Assembly (NCBI GenBank): GCA_934613505.1
Contig: CAKTTB010000004.1
Coordinates: forward strand, 1-64,000
From: an uncultured Oscillospiraceae bacterium
GTDB lineage: Bacteria > Bacillota > Clostridia > Oscillospirales > Oscillospiraceae
Direction of reading: 5' to 3'
DNA length: 64,000 nt
A program made the position numbers and the translations under genes. Below, in pieces: positions 39,998-49,420 of this stretch (positions within the stretch are counted from its first letter, which is position 1; every line of letters starts with the position of its first letter). The notes beneath the pieces are model-generated. The model did no database searches. It was not told the DNA's origin and was given only the letters and a program-made list of their open reading frames with translations.

Positions 39998-41280
39998 GCG
40001 CGGCTGCCCCCTTTCGTGATTTGAACGAGGATCTCGTCGTCGGTATAATAGCGCGCGGTGGTATACGTGCGCAGTTTATTGGAGGAGGTGATGACCGGCA
40101 TCTTTCCGCAGAGCGGGTTGTTCATGTACATGAGCGGACAGATGTAGGATGTGATGACACCGGTTTTTTTGAGGCGCGCGGCATAGGGCGTCTTCTCAAA
40201 CTCCTTGAGAACGCCGGGTGCGGCGGTAAAGACCGTCGGGATACAGACCTTGCTGCGCCCCGCTTCCGCGAGCGCTTTTTCCACGCGGTCCGTCCATGTC
40301 TTGAGCTGCTCCAGCGACATGTGGGGACAGCCCATGAAGCATAGCTTCGGCTTTGCGTCCCGGTTTTTCCAGACGATAGGGTAGCTGCTTTTGACGCGCT
40401 GAAGCTCCGCGTCGTCCACGACGTAGACCTTCGCGCCCTCTGCGATCAGCCCCTCGCCCAGCTCCTTCGCCTCGGGCGTGAGACCGGCAACGTGATACAG
40501 GCCCACCGCGCCGTTCGATGCCGTGGCTGCGCCGAAGTCCTTGAGATACGTGCAGGCGGCATCATCCAGCTCCGTGCCGAGCCACTTGTCAAGACCGACG
40601 ATATACGGCACGTCCTCCATGACCTTCATGCCGATGGCGGAGCCGAGCAGCTGCGCCTCGGGCTTCTGACTGGTCTCGATCTTCACGATCCACGTGGCCC
40701 TGCGCCCCTCGTCGGTCAGAAGACCAAAGTAGGGGACATAGCCCACGATCGAGCCCATGATGTCCAGAATGCCGGAATTGCGGTTGCAGCGCGCGCCGAG
40801 GACGGAGTTGGCGTACACGACGGCGGAGGATTCCGACCACGACAGGATCTCCCCCTTTTCCGGCCGGTTGCCGACCTCCGGCATATAGCAGGTGCAGGTG
40901 AACGCGTCTTCGCTCAGAAGCCCCAGCTTTTCCAGCTGGCCCTCGTAGAAGTCCTGCTTGTTATACATGAACTTCTTGAACACCAGCTGCTGCAGAAGGT
41001 TTGCCGGGACGTTCGGATCGAGCGGGCGGGGGTCGGCCGAGAATTTCTGGCCGGAGACGGCGCCGGCGTCGATCAGCTGCTGCATGAGATCATACACCGG
41101 CTGCAGAACGCCGAGACCGAAGGATGTGACAAGATGGTTATACCGGCTCGTGACCGGGACCATCTTCTCCGCGTGGAATGCTTCGCCGAACATGACAAGC
41201 GTCTTCATGACCTTGGCCATGGTGTCGCCGCGTTTGCCGTCAAGAATGGCCTGCTGTTCGTCTGTCAGGATCATGCCCAT
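39994..41280 (-). CDS. Aconitase X catalytic subunit (DUF521)
   Basis: 428 residues of the AcnX catalytic family, with cysteines likely to hold the iron-sulfur cluster (TCTCYMPE, GARCNRNSG, FMGCPHMS). The known bacterial activity is cis-3-hydroxy-L-proline dehydratase; archaeal relatives act on mevalonate 5-phosphate. Next to two aminopeptidase genes, a proline or peptide-degradation role is plausible but inferred. AAGGAGG precedes the start at 41280. Confidence 0.88.
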   Translation of the reverse strand: MGMILTDEQQAILDGKRGDTMAKVMKTLVMFGEAFHAEKMVPVTSRYNHLVTSFGLGVLQPVYDLMQQLIDAGAVSGQKFSADPRPLDPNVPANLLQQLVFKKFMYNKQDFYEGQLEKLGLLSEDAFTCTCYMPEVGNRPEKGEILSWSESSAVVYANSVLGARCNRNSGILDIMGSIVGYVPYFGLLTDEGRRATWIVKIETSQKPEAQLLGSAIGMKVMEDVPYIVGLDKWLGTELDDAACTYLKDFGAATASNGAVGLYHVAGLTPEAKELGEGLIAEGAKVYVVDDAELQRVKSSYPIVWKNRDAKPKLCFMGCPHMSLEQLKTWTDRVEKALAEAGRSKVCIPTVFTAAPGVLKEFEKTPYAARLKKTGVITSYICPLMYMNNPLCGKMPVITSSNKLRTYTTARYYTDDEILVQITKGGSRA

Positions 41281-41336
41281 GATGGATCTGCCTCCTTTTC
41301 TTTCTTCTATGGCTGCGGGCCGCTTGGCCCGTGGAT

Positions 41337-42629
41337 TCAGAATGCGATCAGATCGCCGGTCCGCTGCAGCGTTTTGCCGTAATAGACGGTCATGGCGCGG
41401 ACAAGCGCGTTCAGATCCTCCGCACCGGCGGTCTCGACGCTCGCGTGCATGGCCAACTGCGCAAGGCCAATGTCCACACTCGGGACGGAGACCTTGGCTG
41501 TCGCGATCGAGCCGAGGGTGGAGCCGCCGGGGATATCCGACCGGTTGGCATAGACCTGCACGGGCGCGTTCGCTTCATGGCAGACGGCGGTAAAGAGCGC
41601 ACAGGACACGCCGTCGGTCGTGTAGCGCTGGTTGGCGTTGAACTTGATGACCACGCCGCCGTTCAGCTTCGGGCAGTTGAGCGGGTCGGCATATTCCGGA
41701 TGGTTCGGATGGACGGCATGGGCGTTGTCTGCCGAGACGAGGAAGCTCTGGGCGAGCATGCGCAGATATCCCTCTTCGCCGATCCCCAGCGCGAGCGCGA
41801 TGCGGCGGAGCGTATCGGAGAGCAGGCTGGATGCCGCGCCCTGCTTCGTCTCACTGCCGACCTCTTCATTATCAAACGCGCAGAAGACCGGCACGCTGCC
41901 AGAAGCTCCGGCGGCCAGGAATCCCTCCAGCAAGCCGAACACGCAGCCGAGATCGTCCAGCCGCGGCGCGAGAATAAACTCGCTCTTTGCGCCAAAGACG
42001 GTGCCGCGCGTGCGGACATAGAGGCTCAGATCCTCGCCGAGGACCTCGCCTTCCTCGACGCCCGCGGCCTGCGCGATGATGGCGCGGAAGCTCCCGGCGG
42101 ATTCCTGCATGCCATAGAGCGGCAGCGTATCGACGTTTGCCAGCAGCTTGAAGCCGTCGTTGGCCGCGCGGTTCATGTGGATGGCGACGGATGGGATGAC
42201 GGCCAGATCGCGGTCCAGATCCACGAGCACCGTCTGCAGCCTGCCGTCCTTCGCCGCGACGACGCGGCCCGCGATCGAGAGCGGGCGGTCAAACCACGTG
42301 TTCATGAGCATCCCGCCGTATTTTTCCGTCGTCAGCTGGACATACGGGCCGGCGTTTTTCTCCGGATTGTGCTTGATCTTGAACGTGGGCGAATCGGTGT
42401 GCGCCGCGGCCATCAGAAAGCCTGCCGGCGCACCCTCCGGCACGCGGAAGGCGATCAGGGACGAGCCGTTGCGCGTGGTAAAATATTTCCCGCCCGGCAC
42501 GAGCGTCCATGCGTCCTGCTCGCGCAGCTGCGTGTAGCCGTCTGTGATCAGACGGTCGGAAATGGCGCGGACGGCGTGGTAGCAGCTGGGGCTGGCGGCG
42601 AGAAAATCAAAAAGCTGTTCGGTAAGCAT
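41337..42629 (-). CDS. M18 family aminopeptidase
   Basis: A 430-residue zinc aminopeptidase. Metal-binding and catalytic motifs: AAHTDSPTFKIK (first His/Asp), LDDLGCVFG, FDNEEVGS (catalytic Glu), VSADNAHAVHPN (Asp), and a C-terminal MHASVETAG with the last His. M18 enzymes trim N-terminal residues, often acidic ones, from peptides. I start at 42629 with GGAGGACCGC upstream. Probably the first gene of the aconitase X operon; divergent from the M29 gene. Confidence 0.93.
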   Translation of the reverse strand: MLTEQLFDFLAASPSCYHAVRAISDRLITDGYTQLREQDAWTLVPGGKYFTTRNGSSLIAFRVPEGAPAGFLMAAAHTDSPTFKIKHNPEKNAGPYVQLTTEKYGGMLMNTWFDRPLSIAGRVVAAKDGRLQTVLVDLDRDLAVIPSVAIHMNRAANDGFKLLANVDTLPLYGMQESAGSFRAIIAQAAGVEEGEVLGEDLSLYVRTRGTVFGAKSEFILAPRLDDLGCVFGLLEGFLAAGASGSVPVFCAFDNEEVGSETKQGAASSLLSDTLRRIALALGIGEEGYLRMLAQSFLVSADNAHAVHPNHPEYADPLNCPKLNGGVVIKFNANQRYTTDGVSCALFTAVCHEANAPVQVYANRSDIPGGSTLGSIATAKVSVPSVDIGLAQLAMHASVETAGAEDLNALVRAMTVYYGKTLQRTGDLIAF

Positions 42630-42780
42630 GCGGTCCTCCAAAGGTTTGTTTTCTTTCAGTATACCGCGCGCGGCGGCCGCCTGCAAGGGCGATTTTTGCG
42701 GAATGTCTTTTCAAGACGGACAGTTTGTGGTAAACTATAGCAGCAAACAGACAGAAATCAAAGCATTGGAGGCTTTATTT

Positions 42781-44004
42781 ATGAAGAAAACAGTCCTGCG
42801 CGAATATGCGAAGCTGATCGCCAAGGCCGGCGCGAATGTCCAGAAGGGACAGGAGGTCTTTATCCAGGCGGAGCTGGATCAGCCGGAGTTCGTCGCGATG
42901 GTCGTTGACGAGTGCTACAAGCTGAAGGCCAAAAAGGTCGTCGTCGACTGGAGCTATCAGCCGCTCACGAAGCTGCACGTGCGCTACCGCAGTCTGAAGA
43001 CGCTGTCTACGCTCGATAACTACGAGGAAGCGCGCTGGCAGCACTATGTCGATACGATCCCCTGCCGCATCTACCTCATCAGCGAGGATCCCGACGGCCT
43101 GCGCGGCGTCAATCAGGAGAAGATGGCCAAGTCCCAGCAGGCCAAATACCCCATCATCAAGGGCTACCGCGACCAGATCGAGAATAAATATCAGTGGTGC
43201 ATCGCGGCTGTGCCGGGCGAGAAGTGGGCGAAGAAGCTCTTCCCGGAGCTGCGCGCGTCGCAGGCCGTGGAAAAGCTGTGGGAAGCCATCCTCAAGACCG
43301 CCCGCGTGACGGACGACCCGATCCAGGCCTGGGAAGACCACAACAAGGACCTGCACGACCGCTGCGCGTATCTCAACAACCTGCATATCCGCGAGCTGCG
43401 GTATAAATCTTCGAACGGCACCGACTTTGCCGTCGGCATGATCCCCGAAGCGCAGTTCTGCGGCGGCGGCGAGACGAGCCTGCAGGGCATCTTCTTTAAC
43501 CCCAATATCCCCACCGAGGAATGCTTCATCTCCCCGATGCGCGGCGTGGCCGAGGGCATCGTCTATGCGACAAAGCCGCTTTCCTATCAGGGCCAGCTGA
43601 TTGACGGCTTCTGGATCCGCTTCCACGAGGGCAAGGCCGTCGAATGGCACGCGGAGCAGAACAACGACCTTCTCACCAAGCTCATCACCATGGACGAGGG
43701 CAGCTGCTATCTCGGTGAATGCGCGCTGGTGCCGTTTGATTCGCCCATCAACCAGACCGGGATCCTGTTCTATAACACCCTGTTCGACGAAAATGCCTGC
43801 TGCCATCTGGCGCTCGGTATGGGCTTTGCCGATACCATCCGGGACTTCCAGAACAAGACGCTGGACGAGTGCCGCAAGCTCGGCGTCAACGACTCCATGA
43901 TCCACGAGGACTTCATGATCGGCTCCGCCGATCTTGCCATCGACGCCGTCTGCGAGGACGGCAAAACCGTCCCCATCTTCCGGGACGGCACATGGGCATT
44001 CTGA
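42781..44004 (+). CDS. M29 family aminopeptidase
   Basis: A 407-residue thermophilic-type metallo-aminopeptidase (AmpS/AmpT/PepS family). Recognisable segments are NVQKGQEVFIQAELDQPEF, VVVDWSYQP, GMIPEAQFCGGGE, NIPTEECFISP, and the ligand-bearing GSCYLGECALVP and HLALGMGF. GGAGG lies 8 bases before ATG 42781. It stands divergent to the M18 gene and shares a terminator with polC. Confidence 0.93.
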   Translation: MKKTVLREYAKLIAKAGANVQKGQEVFIQAELDQPEFVAMVVDECYKLKAKKVVVDWSYQPLTKLHVRYRSLKTLSTLDNYEEARWQHYVDTIPCRIYLISEDPDGLRGVNQEKMAKSQQAKYPIIKGYRDQIENKYQWCIAAVPGEKWAKKLFPELRASQAVEKLWEAILKTARVTDDPIQAWEDHNKDLHDRCAYLNNLHIRELRYKSSNGTDFAVGMIPEAQFCGGGETSLQGIFFNPNIPTEECFISPMRGVAEGIVYATKPLSYQGQLIDGFWIRFHEGKAVEWHAEQNNDLLTKLITMDEGSCYLGECALVPFDSPINQTGILFYNTLFDENACCHLALGMGFADTIRDFQNKTLDECRKLGVNDSMIHEDFMIGSADLAIDAVCEDGKTVPIFRDGTWAF

Positions 44005-44009
44005 AAAAC

Positions 44010-44057
44010 AGCAGAAAAACCAGCGCAGTCCACATTGGACTGCGCTGGTTTTCTGCT
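44010..44057. terminator. Bidirectional terminator, M29 gene / polC
   Basis: AAAACCAGCGCAGTCCA (44016-44032) pairs with its complement at 44036-44052, extended by AGCAG / CTGCT. A-tract and T-tract on the two sides make it work in both directions. Confidence 0.93.
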
Positions 44058-47000
44058 CAGAACAGCGTCAGCTGGCTGGTCAGGGGCAGATCGCCGAAGG
44101 CGCCGGCGGCCTGCAGCTGGTCGATGAGCGTCTTGGAGACCTTCGGGCAGGCGTCGGCAAATTCCTCGACGGAGAGAAACTCCTTGCCCTCGCGGGAGTT
44201 CATGATGTCCCACGCCGCCGTCTCGCCGAGGCCGGAGACGGCCACGAACGGCGGGCGGAGCTGGCCGTTTTCAATGAGGAATTTCGTCGCGTGGGAGTGG
44301 TAAATGTCGATTGGCGCGAATGTGAAGCCGCGCAGATAAAACTCATAGCAGACCTCGAGCGTCGTGAACAGGTCGTCGTCCTTGGCGGTCGAATCCTCGT
44401 CGGCCTTGATCTCCTGCAGCTTCTGCTTGACAAGCTCAATGCCGTGGCACATCATGCCGGCATCGAAGCCGCCCTTCTGGCTGCGGCGATAGAAGTAGGC
44501 GGCGTAGAACGCCAGCGGCTCATGCACCTTGAACCACGCGATGCGGAAGGCCATCATGACGTAGGCTGTCGCGTGCGCCTTCGGGAAGAGGTATTTGATC
44601 TTCTTGCACGAGCCGATGTACCATTCCGGCACGCCAGCGGCCTTCATTTCTTCCTCCGCGCCCTCGGGCAGACCGCGTCCCTTTCGGACGGCCTCCATGA
44701 TCTTGAACGACCGCTTTTCCGGCATGCCGCACTTGATGAGATAGAGCATGATATCGTCGCGGCAGCCGATGGCGTCGTTGACGGAGGCGGTCTTGGACAA
44801 AATGAGGTCTCGTGCGTTGCCCAGCCACACGTCCGTGCCGTGGGAGAAGCCGGACAGGCGGATGAGCGTGTCAAACTTTGTCGGCTGCGTCTCCTGCAGC
44901 ATGCCGCGGGTGAAGCCCGTGCCGAACTCCGGAATGGCGACCGAGCCGACCGGCCCCAGAATGGGGTCGTTCTCATAGCCCAGCACCTTGCTGGAGGTGA
45001 AAATGGACATAGTGTCCTGATCGTCGAGCGGGATTTTCTGCGCGTCGACGCCGGTCATATCCTCCAGCATGCGGATCATGGTTGGGTCATCGTGACCCAG
45101 CATGTCGAGCTTCAGGAGGTTTTCCTCCATGGAGTGATATTCAAAATGCGTCGTGATCCACTCGGAATCCTTATCGTCCGCCGGGTGCTGCACGGGGCAG
45201 AAATCCCAGATCTCGTTCTCCTGCGGGATGACGACAAGGCCGCCCGGATGCTGGCCGGTCGTGCGCTTGACGTTGACGCAGCCGAGCGCCAGCCGGTTCT
45301 CTTCCGCCTTGGGGACGGTCTTATTGCGCTCCGACAGGTATTTTTTTGCGTAGCCATAGGCTGTCTTTTCCGCGACGGTGCCGATGGTTCCGGCACGGAA
45401 GACGTGCGTCTTGCCGAACATCTGCACGCAGTAGGCGTGCGCCTTGGCCTGATATTCGCCGGAGAAGTTGAGGTCGATATCCGGAACCTTGTCGCCGCCG
45501 AAGCCGAGGAACGTCTCGAACGGGATATTGAATCCGTCTTTGTCAAGCTTTGCCCCGCACTTCGGGCACACGGCGTCCGGCAGGTCCGCGCCGCAGGCGC
45601 AGTCGGCCGGAACATCAAACGTTGTGAACTTGCATTCCGGGCAGCGGTAGTGCGGCGGGTAGGAGTTGACCTCCGTAATGCCGGACATGAACGCCACGAT
45701 GGACGAGCCGACGGAGCCACGCGAGCCGACGAGATATCCGTGCTCCAGCGAGTTCTGCACCAGCTTCTGCGCGGACATGTAGATGACGTCGTAGTGGCAG
45801 GAGATGATGTCGTGCATCTCCGTGTCGACGCGCTTCTGCACCAGCTCCGGCGGGTTTTCGCCATAGAGCCGGTGGAGCTTGCCGTAGACGAGGGATTTGA
45901 GGTCCTCGACCGAGTTTTCGATCTTCGGCGCGAACAGATTGTGCGGTACGGGCCGCAGCGTCTCACACCAGTCGACGATGCGGTTGGGGTTGTCGATGAC
46001 GACCTCGTGCGCCTTTTCCGGGCCGAGATACGAAAATTCCTCCATCATCTCATCCGTCGTGCGCAGATACAGGGGCAGAGGACGGTCGGCGTCGGGCATC
46101 TGCTTGGTGGCAAGCAGGATGTGGCGGAAAATTTCATCCTCCGGGTCAAGGAAGTGCACGTCGCCGGTGGCGACGACGGGCTTGCCCAGTTCCTCGCCGA
46201 GCCGGACGATGGTGCGGTTGAAGCCGCGCAGTTCCTCCTCGTCCTCGGCCAGGCCCTTGTCCAGCATGAAGCGGTTGTTGCAGATGGGCTGGATCTCAAG
46301 GAAATCATAGAAAGACGCGATGCGCTTCAGCTCCGCCCAGCTCTTGTGGTTCAGGATCGCCTGAAACAGCTCGCCCGCCTCGCAGGCCGAGCCGATGATC
46401 AGCCCCTCGCGCCACTGCAGCAGCTCCGACTTCGGCATGATCGGCACGCGGCGGAAATATTTGAGGTTGCCGTAGGAGATGAGCCGGTAGAGGTTCCGCA
46501 GACCGATGGAGTTTTTGGCAAAGACGATGATGTGCCGCGCGCGGCGGTCCATGATCTTGCTGCCGGAGCGGAGCGTCTCCATGCGCGGATTGATCTTCTG
46601 CAGGGAATCGATGTCCTGCTCCCGCAGCATCCTGAAAAAGCGCATGAGAAGATATCCGCACGTGATCGCGTCGTCGGACGCGCGGTGATGGTTGAAATCC
46701 GGCAGGCTCAGGGCGTCGGCCACAATATTGAGCTTGTATTTGCCAAGCTCCGGCATCAGGTTCTGCGCCAGAATGAGCGTATCGACATACGTCGGCTGGA
46801 ATGGGATCCCAAGCTTTTCGCACGCGGCGGTCACGAAGCCGATGTCAAAATCCGCGTTATGCGCGCAGAGCGGGCGGCCGCCGACGTACTCCAGAAATTT
46901 GGGGATGGCCTCAGAGATATCCGGCTGCCCGGCGAGCATCTGGTCGGTGATGCCGGTCAGATCGATGATCTTCGGCTGCAGCGGCCGGTGCGGGTCGACG

Positions 47001-48367
47001 AACATCTGGAAGGTGCTGAGGACCTCGCTGCCCTTCATGATGGCCGCGCCGATCTCGATGATCGTGTCGTGGAGAGACGAAAGGCCGGTCGTCTCGAGGT
47101 CAAAAGCGACATATTCCTCGTCGAACGAGAAATCTCCGTCGCCGTGGACGGCGATGCGGTCGTCGACGTCATTGACGTAATAGCCCTCGCAGCCGTAGAG
47201 AATTTTGATGTTCTGGTCGGTTCCCGCGACCTTGGCCTTGCTCGCGGCCTTCATCGCGTCCGGGAACGACTGCGCGCCGCCGTGGTCGGTGATGGCGATG
47301 GCGCGGTGGCCCCAGCTGGCCGCGCGCTTGACGGCGGCGCCGGTGTCGGTCAGAGCGTCCATGGAGGACATGGTCGTATGCAGATGCAGCTCGACGCGCT
47401 TTTCGGGGTAGGTGTCGCGGCGCCTGGGCGCTTCGATCTTCTCCATGGCGTTCGGCTGCAGGACCATTTCGTTGTCATAGCGGTCAAAGCTCATCTTGCC
47501 CTGCACGCGCAGCCACATGCCGGGCTGGACGTTGTCGATGATGGGCTTGGCCTTGGCGGCCTCCATGAACTGATTGATGCGAACGGAGCTGGTATAGTCC
47601 GTCATGTCGAAGCAGACGACCCACGCCCCGCGCTTTTTGAGTTCCTTGTGCTGAACGGCGAAGACCTTACCCTCGACGATCACGCGGAACATGTCGAGGT
47701 TCAGCTCGTCCATCCGCACCGGCTTGCCGGAGAACGGACGGCCGTAGAACAGCGCGCCCGTCGGCTCTGCCGGGGCAGATGCGCCGCCGGAGGACTTCCC
47801 GCCGCCGGACGGTGCGGAAGCCGCGATGACCGGGGCATTTTTGAGCGCTTCGGCGCGGATGCGCGCCGTCTCTTCAAAGAGGGCCTTGCCCTCGAGATTA
47901 CTGTGGGCTTCGACCCCGATCCTTTTCGTCACGCCGAAGCGGTCGCGCAGGAACTGCTCGGCCTTTTTGGCGTTCTGCAGGATGTTGTCTTTGCCGTTGG
48001 CCTTCAGCCGGATGATGACGGCGTCGTCCGTGACTTCATACGCCGCGCCGGCCAGAATGGCCGCCGAGGGCGAAAAGGCACGGATAAAGACCTGCGCCAG
48101 ATCGCGGAAGTCCATATTCGGCAGCTCCGAGGCCGGATAACGCACCAAAAGCTCCAGCTTTCGCAGGCCGTATGCCTTTTCCACGGCCTGACAGAGCGAC
48201 TGGAGCTGTTTTTCGGCAATATAGGTCTCCGCCTGCGCCTGCAGGCGGATGGTGCGCGCTTCCCGGTCCAGCTCCGCATGGACGACGGCGAGGCGGTCAA
48301 GCGCCCCAGCCAGCTCCTCCGGCGGCGCAAAGCCCGGAAACAGCGCAGGAAAGAAAATTTCACTCAT
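44057..48367 (-). CDS. polC: DNA polymerase III, PolC type
   Basis: Replicative polymerase with built-in proofreading, 1436 residues as expected. In order: N-terminal and OB-fold regions, the PHP domain split by the exonuclease (VELHLHTTMSSMDALT, then FDLETTGLSSLHDTIIE around residue 424), the four-cysteine zinc module CPEC...CACG...CPKCG (around residue 890), and the polymerase palm with PDIDLNFSG (catalytic Asp residues). It ends the large pyrH-to-polC operon, 3 bases after ispG. Confidence 0.98.
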   Translation of the reverse strand: MSEIFFPALFPGFAPPEELAGALDRLAVVHAELDREARTIRLQAQAETYIAEKQLQSLCQAVEKAYGLRKLELLVRYPASELPNMDFRDLAQVFIRAFSPSAAILAGAAYEVTDDAVIIRLKANGKDNILQNAKKAEQFLRDRFGVTKRIGVEAHSNLEGKALFEETARIRAEALKNAPVIAASAPSGGGKSSGGASAPAEPTGALFYGRPFSGKPVRMDELNLDMFRVIVEGKVFAVQHKELKKRGAWVVCFDMTDYTSSVRINQFMEAAKAKPIIDNVQPGMWLRVQGKMSFDRYDNEMVLQPNAMEKIEAPRRRDTYPEKRVELHLHTTMSSMDALTDTGAAVKRAASWGHRAIAITDHGGAQSFPDAMKAASKAKVAGTDQNIKILYGCEGYYVNDVDDRIAVHGDGDFSFDEEYVAFDLETTGLSSLHDTIIEIGAAIMKGSEVLSTFQMFVDPHRPLQPKIIDLTGITDQMLAGQPDISEAIPKFLEYVGGRPLCAHNADFDIGFVTAACEKLGIPFQPTYVDTLILAQNLMPELGKYKLNIVADALSLPDFNHHRASDDAITCGYLLMRFFRMLREQDIDSLQKINPRMETLRSGSKIMDRRARHIIVFAKNSIGLRNLYRLISYGNLKYFRRVPIMPKSELLQWREGLIIGSACEAGELFQAILNHKSWAELKRIASFYDFLEIQPICNNRFMLDKGLAEDEEELRGFNRTIVRLGEELGKPVVATGDVHFLDPEDEIFRHILLATKQMPDADRPLPLYLRTTDEMMEEFSYLGPEKAHEVVIDNPNRIVDWCETLRPVPHNLFAPKIENSVEDLKSLVYGKLHRLYGENPPELVQKRVDTEMHDIISCHYDVIYMSAQKLVQNSLEHGYLVGSRGSVGSSIVAFMSGITEVNSYPPHYRCPECKFTTFDVPADCACGADLPDAVCPKCGAKLDKDGFNIPFETFLGFGGDKVPDIDLNFSGEYQAKAHAYCVQMFGKTHVFRAGTIGTVAEKTAYGYAKKYLSERNKTVPKAEENRLALGCVNVKRTTGQHPGGLVVIPQENEIWDFCPVQHPADDKDSEWITTHFEYHSMEENLLKLDMLGHDDPTMIRMLEDMTGVDAQKIPLDDQDTMSIFTSSKVLGYENDPILGPVGSVAIPEFGTGFTRGMLQETQPTKFDTLIRLSGFSHGTDVWLGNARDLILSKTASVNDAIGCRDDIMLYLIKCGMPEKRSFKIMEAVRKGRGLPEGAEEEMKAAGVPEWYIGSCKKIKYLFPKAHATAYVMMAFRIAWFKVHEPLAFYAAYFYRRSQKGGFDAGMMCHGIELVKQKLQEIKADEDSTAKDDDLFTTLEVCYEFYLRGFTFAPIDIYHSHATKFLIENGQLRPPFVAVSGLGETAAWDIMNSREGKEFLSVEEFADACPKVSKTLIDQLQAAGAFGDLPLTSQLTLF

Positions 48368-48370
48368 GGC

Positions 48371-49420
48371 TTACAGATGTTCAATATAGTCCAGCAGGGC
48401 GGGCAGAAGCTCGTCATACGGGAGCTTTTTGAGCTGCTTGCCCTTTACGAACAGAATGCCGCAGCCGTCGCCGCCGGCAATGCCGATGTCGGCTTCCCGC
48501 GCTTCGCCGGGGCCGTTGACCACGCAGCCCATCACGGCCACGGTCAGGGGCTTTTTGCAGGCGGCGAGCGCCTGCTCCACCTGATTGGCAAGGCCAATGA
48601 GGTCAATGCGCGTCCGCCCGCAGGTCGGGCAGGCGATGATGTTCACGCCGTCCTTACGCAGGCCAGCTGCTTTTAAGATATCTTTTGCGGCGAGTACCTC
48701 CCGCACGGGATCGGCCGTCAGCGACACGCGCATCGTGTCGCCGATGCCCTGGCACAGAAGCGCGCCGATGCCCATGGCGGATTTGAGGATGCCCATGCGC
48801 TCGGTCCCTGTCTCGGTCACGCCGACATGCAGGGGATAGTCCGACCGCTCGGAGAACAGGCGATACGCCTCGATCATCAGCGGTACAGAGCTGGATTTCA
48901 TTGACACGCAGATGTCGTGGAAATTGTATTTTTCCAGCAGCGCGATATGGCCGAATGCACTCTCGACCAGCGCCTCCGGCGTGGGGCGGCCGTATTTTTC
49001 CAGCAGCCGCGGCTCCAGACTTCCGCCGTTGACGCCGATGCGGATGGGGATATGCCGTGCGCCGCAGGCCTCGACCACAGCTTTGACGCGATCCTCGCCG
49101 CCAATGTTGCCGGGGTTGATGCGGATCTTGGCTGCACCGTTTTCCGCCGCGCGGATGGCAAGGCGGTAATCAAAATGGATATCGGCGACCAGCGGCAGGG
49201 GAGAGGCCTGGCAGATCTCGCCGAAGGCCTCTGCGGCCTGCATATCCGGCACGGCCAGCCGCGCGATCTCGCACCCGGCGGCCGCCAGCGCGCGGATCTG
49301 CCGGAGCGAGCCCTCCACGTCCGTTGTGCGGGTGTTCAGCATCGACTGGATCGAGACCGGCGCGCCGCCGCCGACCGGGACGCCGCCGACCATGATTTGC
49401 TTCGTTTCTTTGCGTTTCAT
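48371..49420 (-). CDS. ispG: 4-hydroxy-3-methylbut-2-enyl diphosphate synthase
   Basis: Iron-sulfur enzyme of the MEP isoprenoid pathway. The 349 residues include the TIM-barrel start VGGVPVGGGAPVSIQSMLNT, and cluster cysteines in CPTCGRTRID and MGCVVNGPGEA. Adjacent dxr and uppS belong to the same pathway and its use in the undecaprenyl carrier. The gene starts directly at the rseP stop. Confidence 0.96.
   Translation of the reverse strand: MKRKETKQIMVGGVPVGGGAPVSIQSMLNTRTTDVEGSLRQIRALAAAGCEIARLAVPDMQAAEAFGEICQASPLPLVADIHFDYRLAIRAAENGAAKIRINPGNIGGEDRVKAVVEACGARHIPIRIGVNGGSLEPRLLEKYGRPTPEALVESAFGHIALLEKYNFHDICVSMKSSSVPLMIEAYRLFSERSDYPLHVGVTETGTERMGILKSAMGIGALLCQGIGDTMRVSLTADPVREVLAAKDILKAAGLRKDGVNIIACPTCGRTRIDLIGLANQVEQALAACKKPLTVAVMGCVVNGPGEAREADIGIAGGDGCGILFVKGKQLKKLPYDELLPALLDYIEHL

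Noticed and set aside
43934..48676. A 1580-codon open frame on the plus strand opposite polC and ispG.
   Set aside because: It is antisense to a clear PolC with full domain order. Its residues are Arg/Asp/Val-rich, as expected from the reverse strand of GC-rich genes, and it has no domain.
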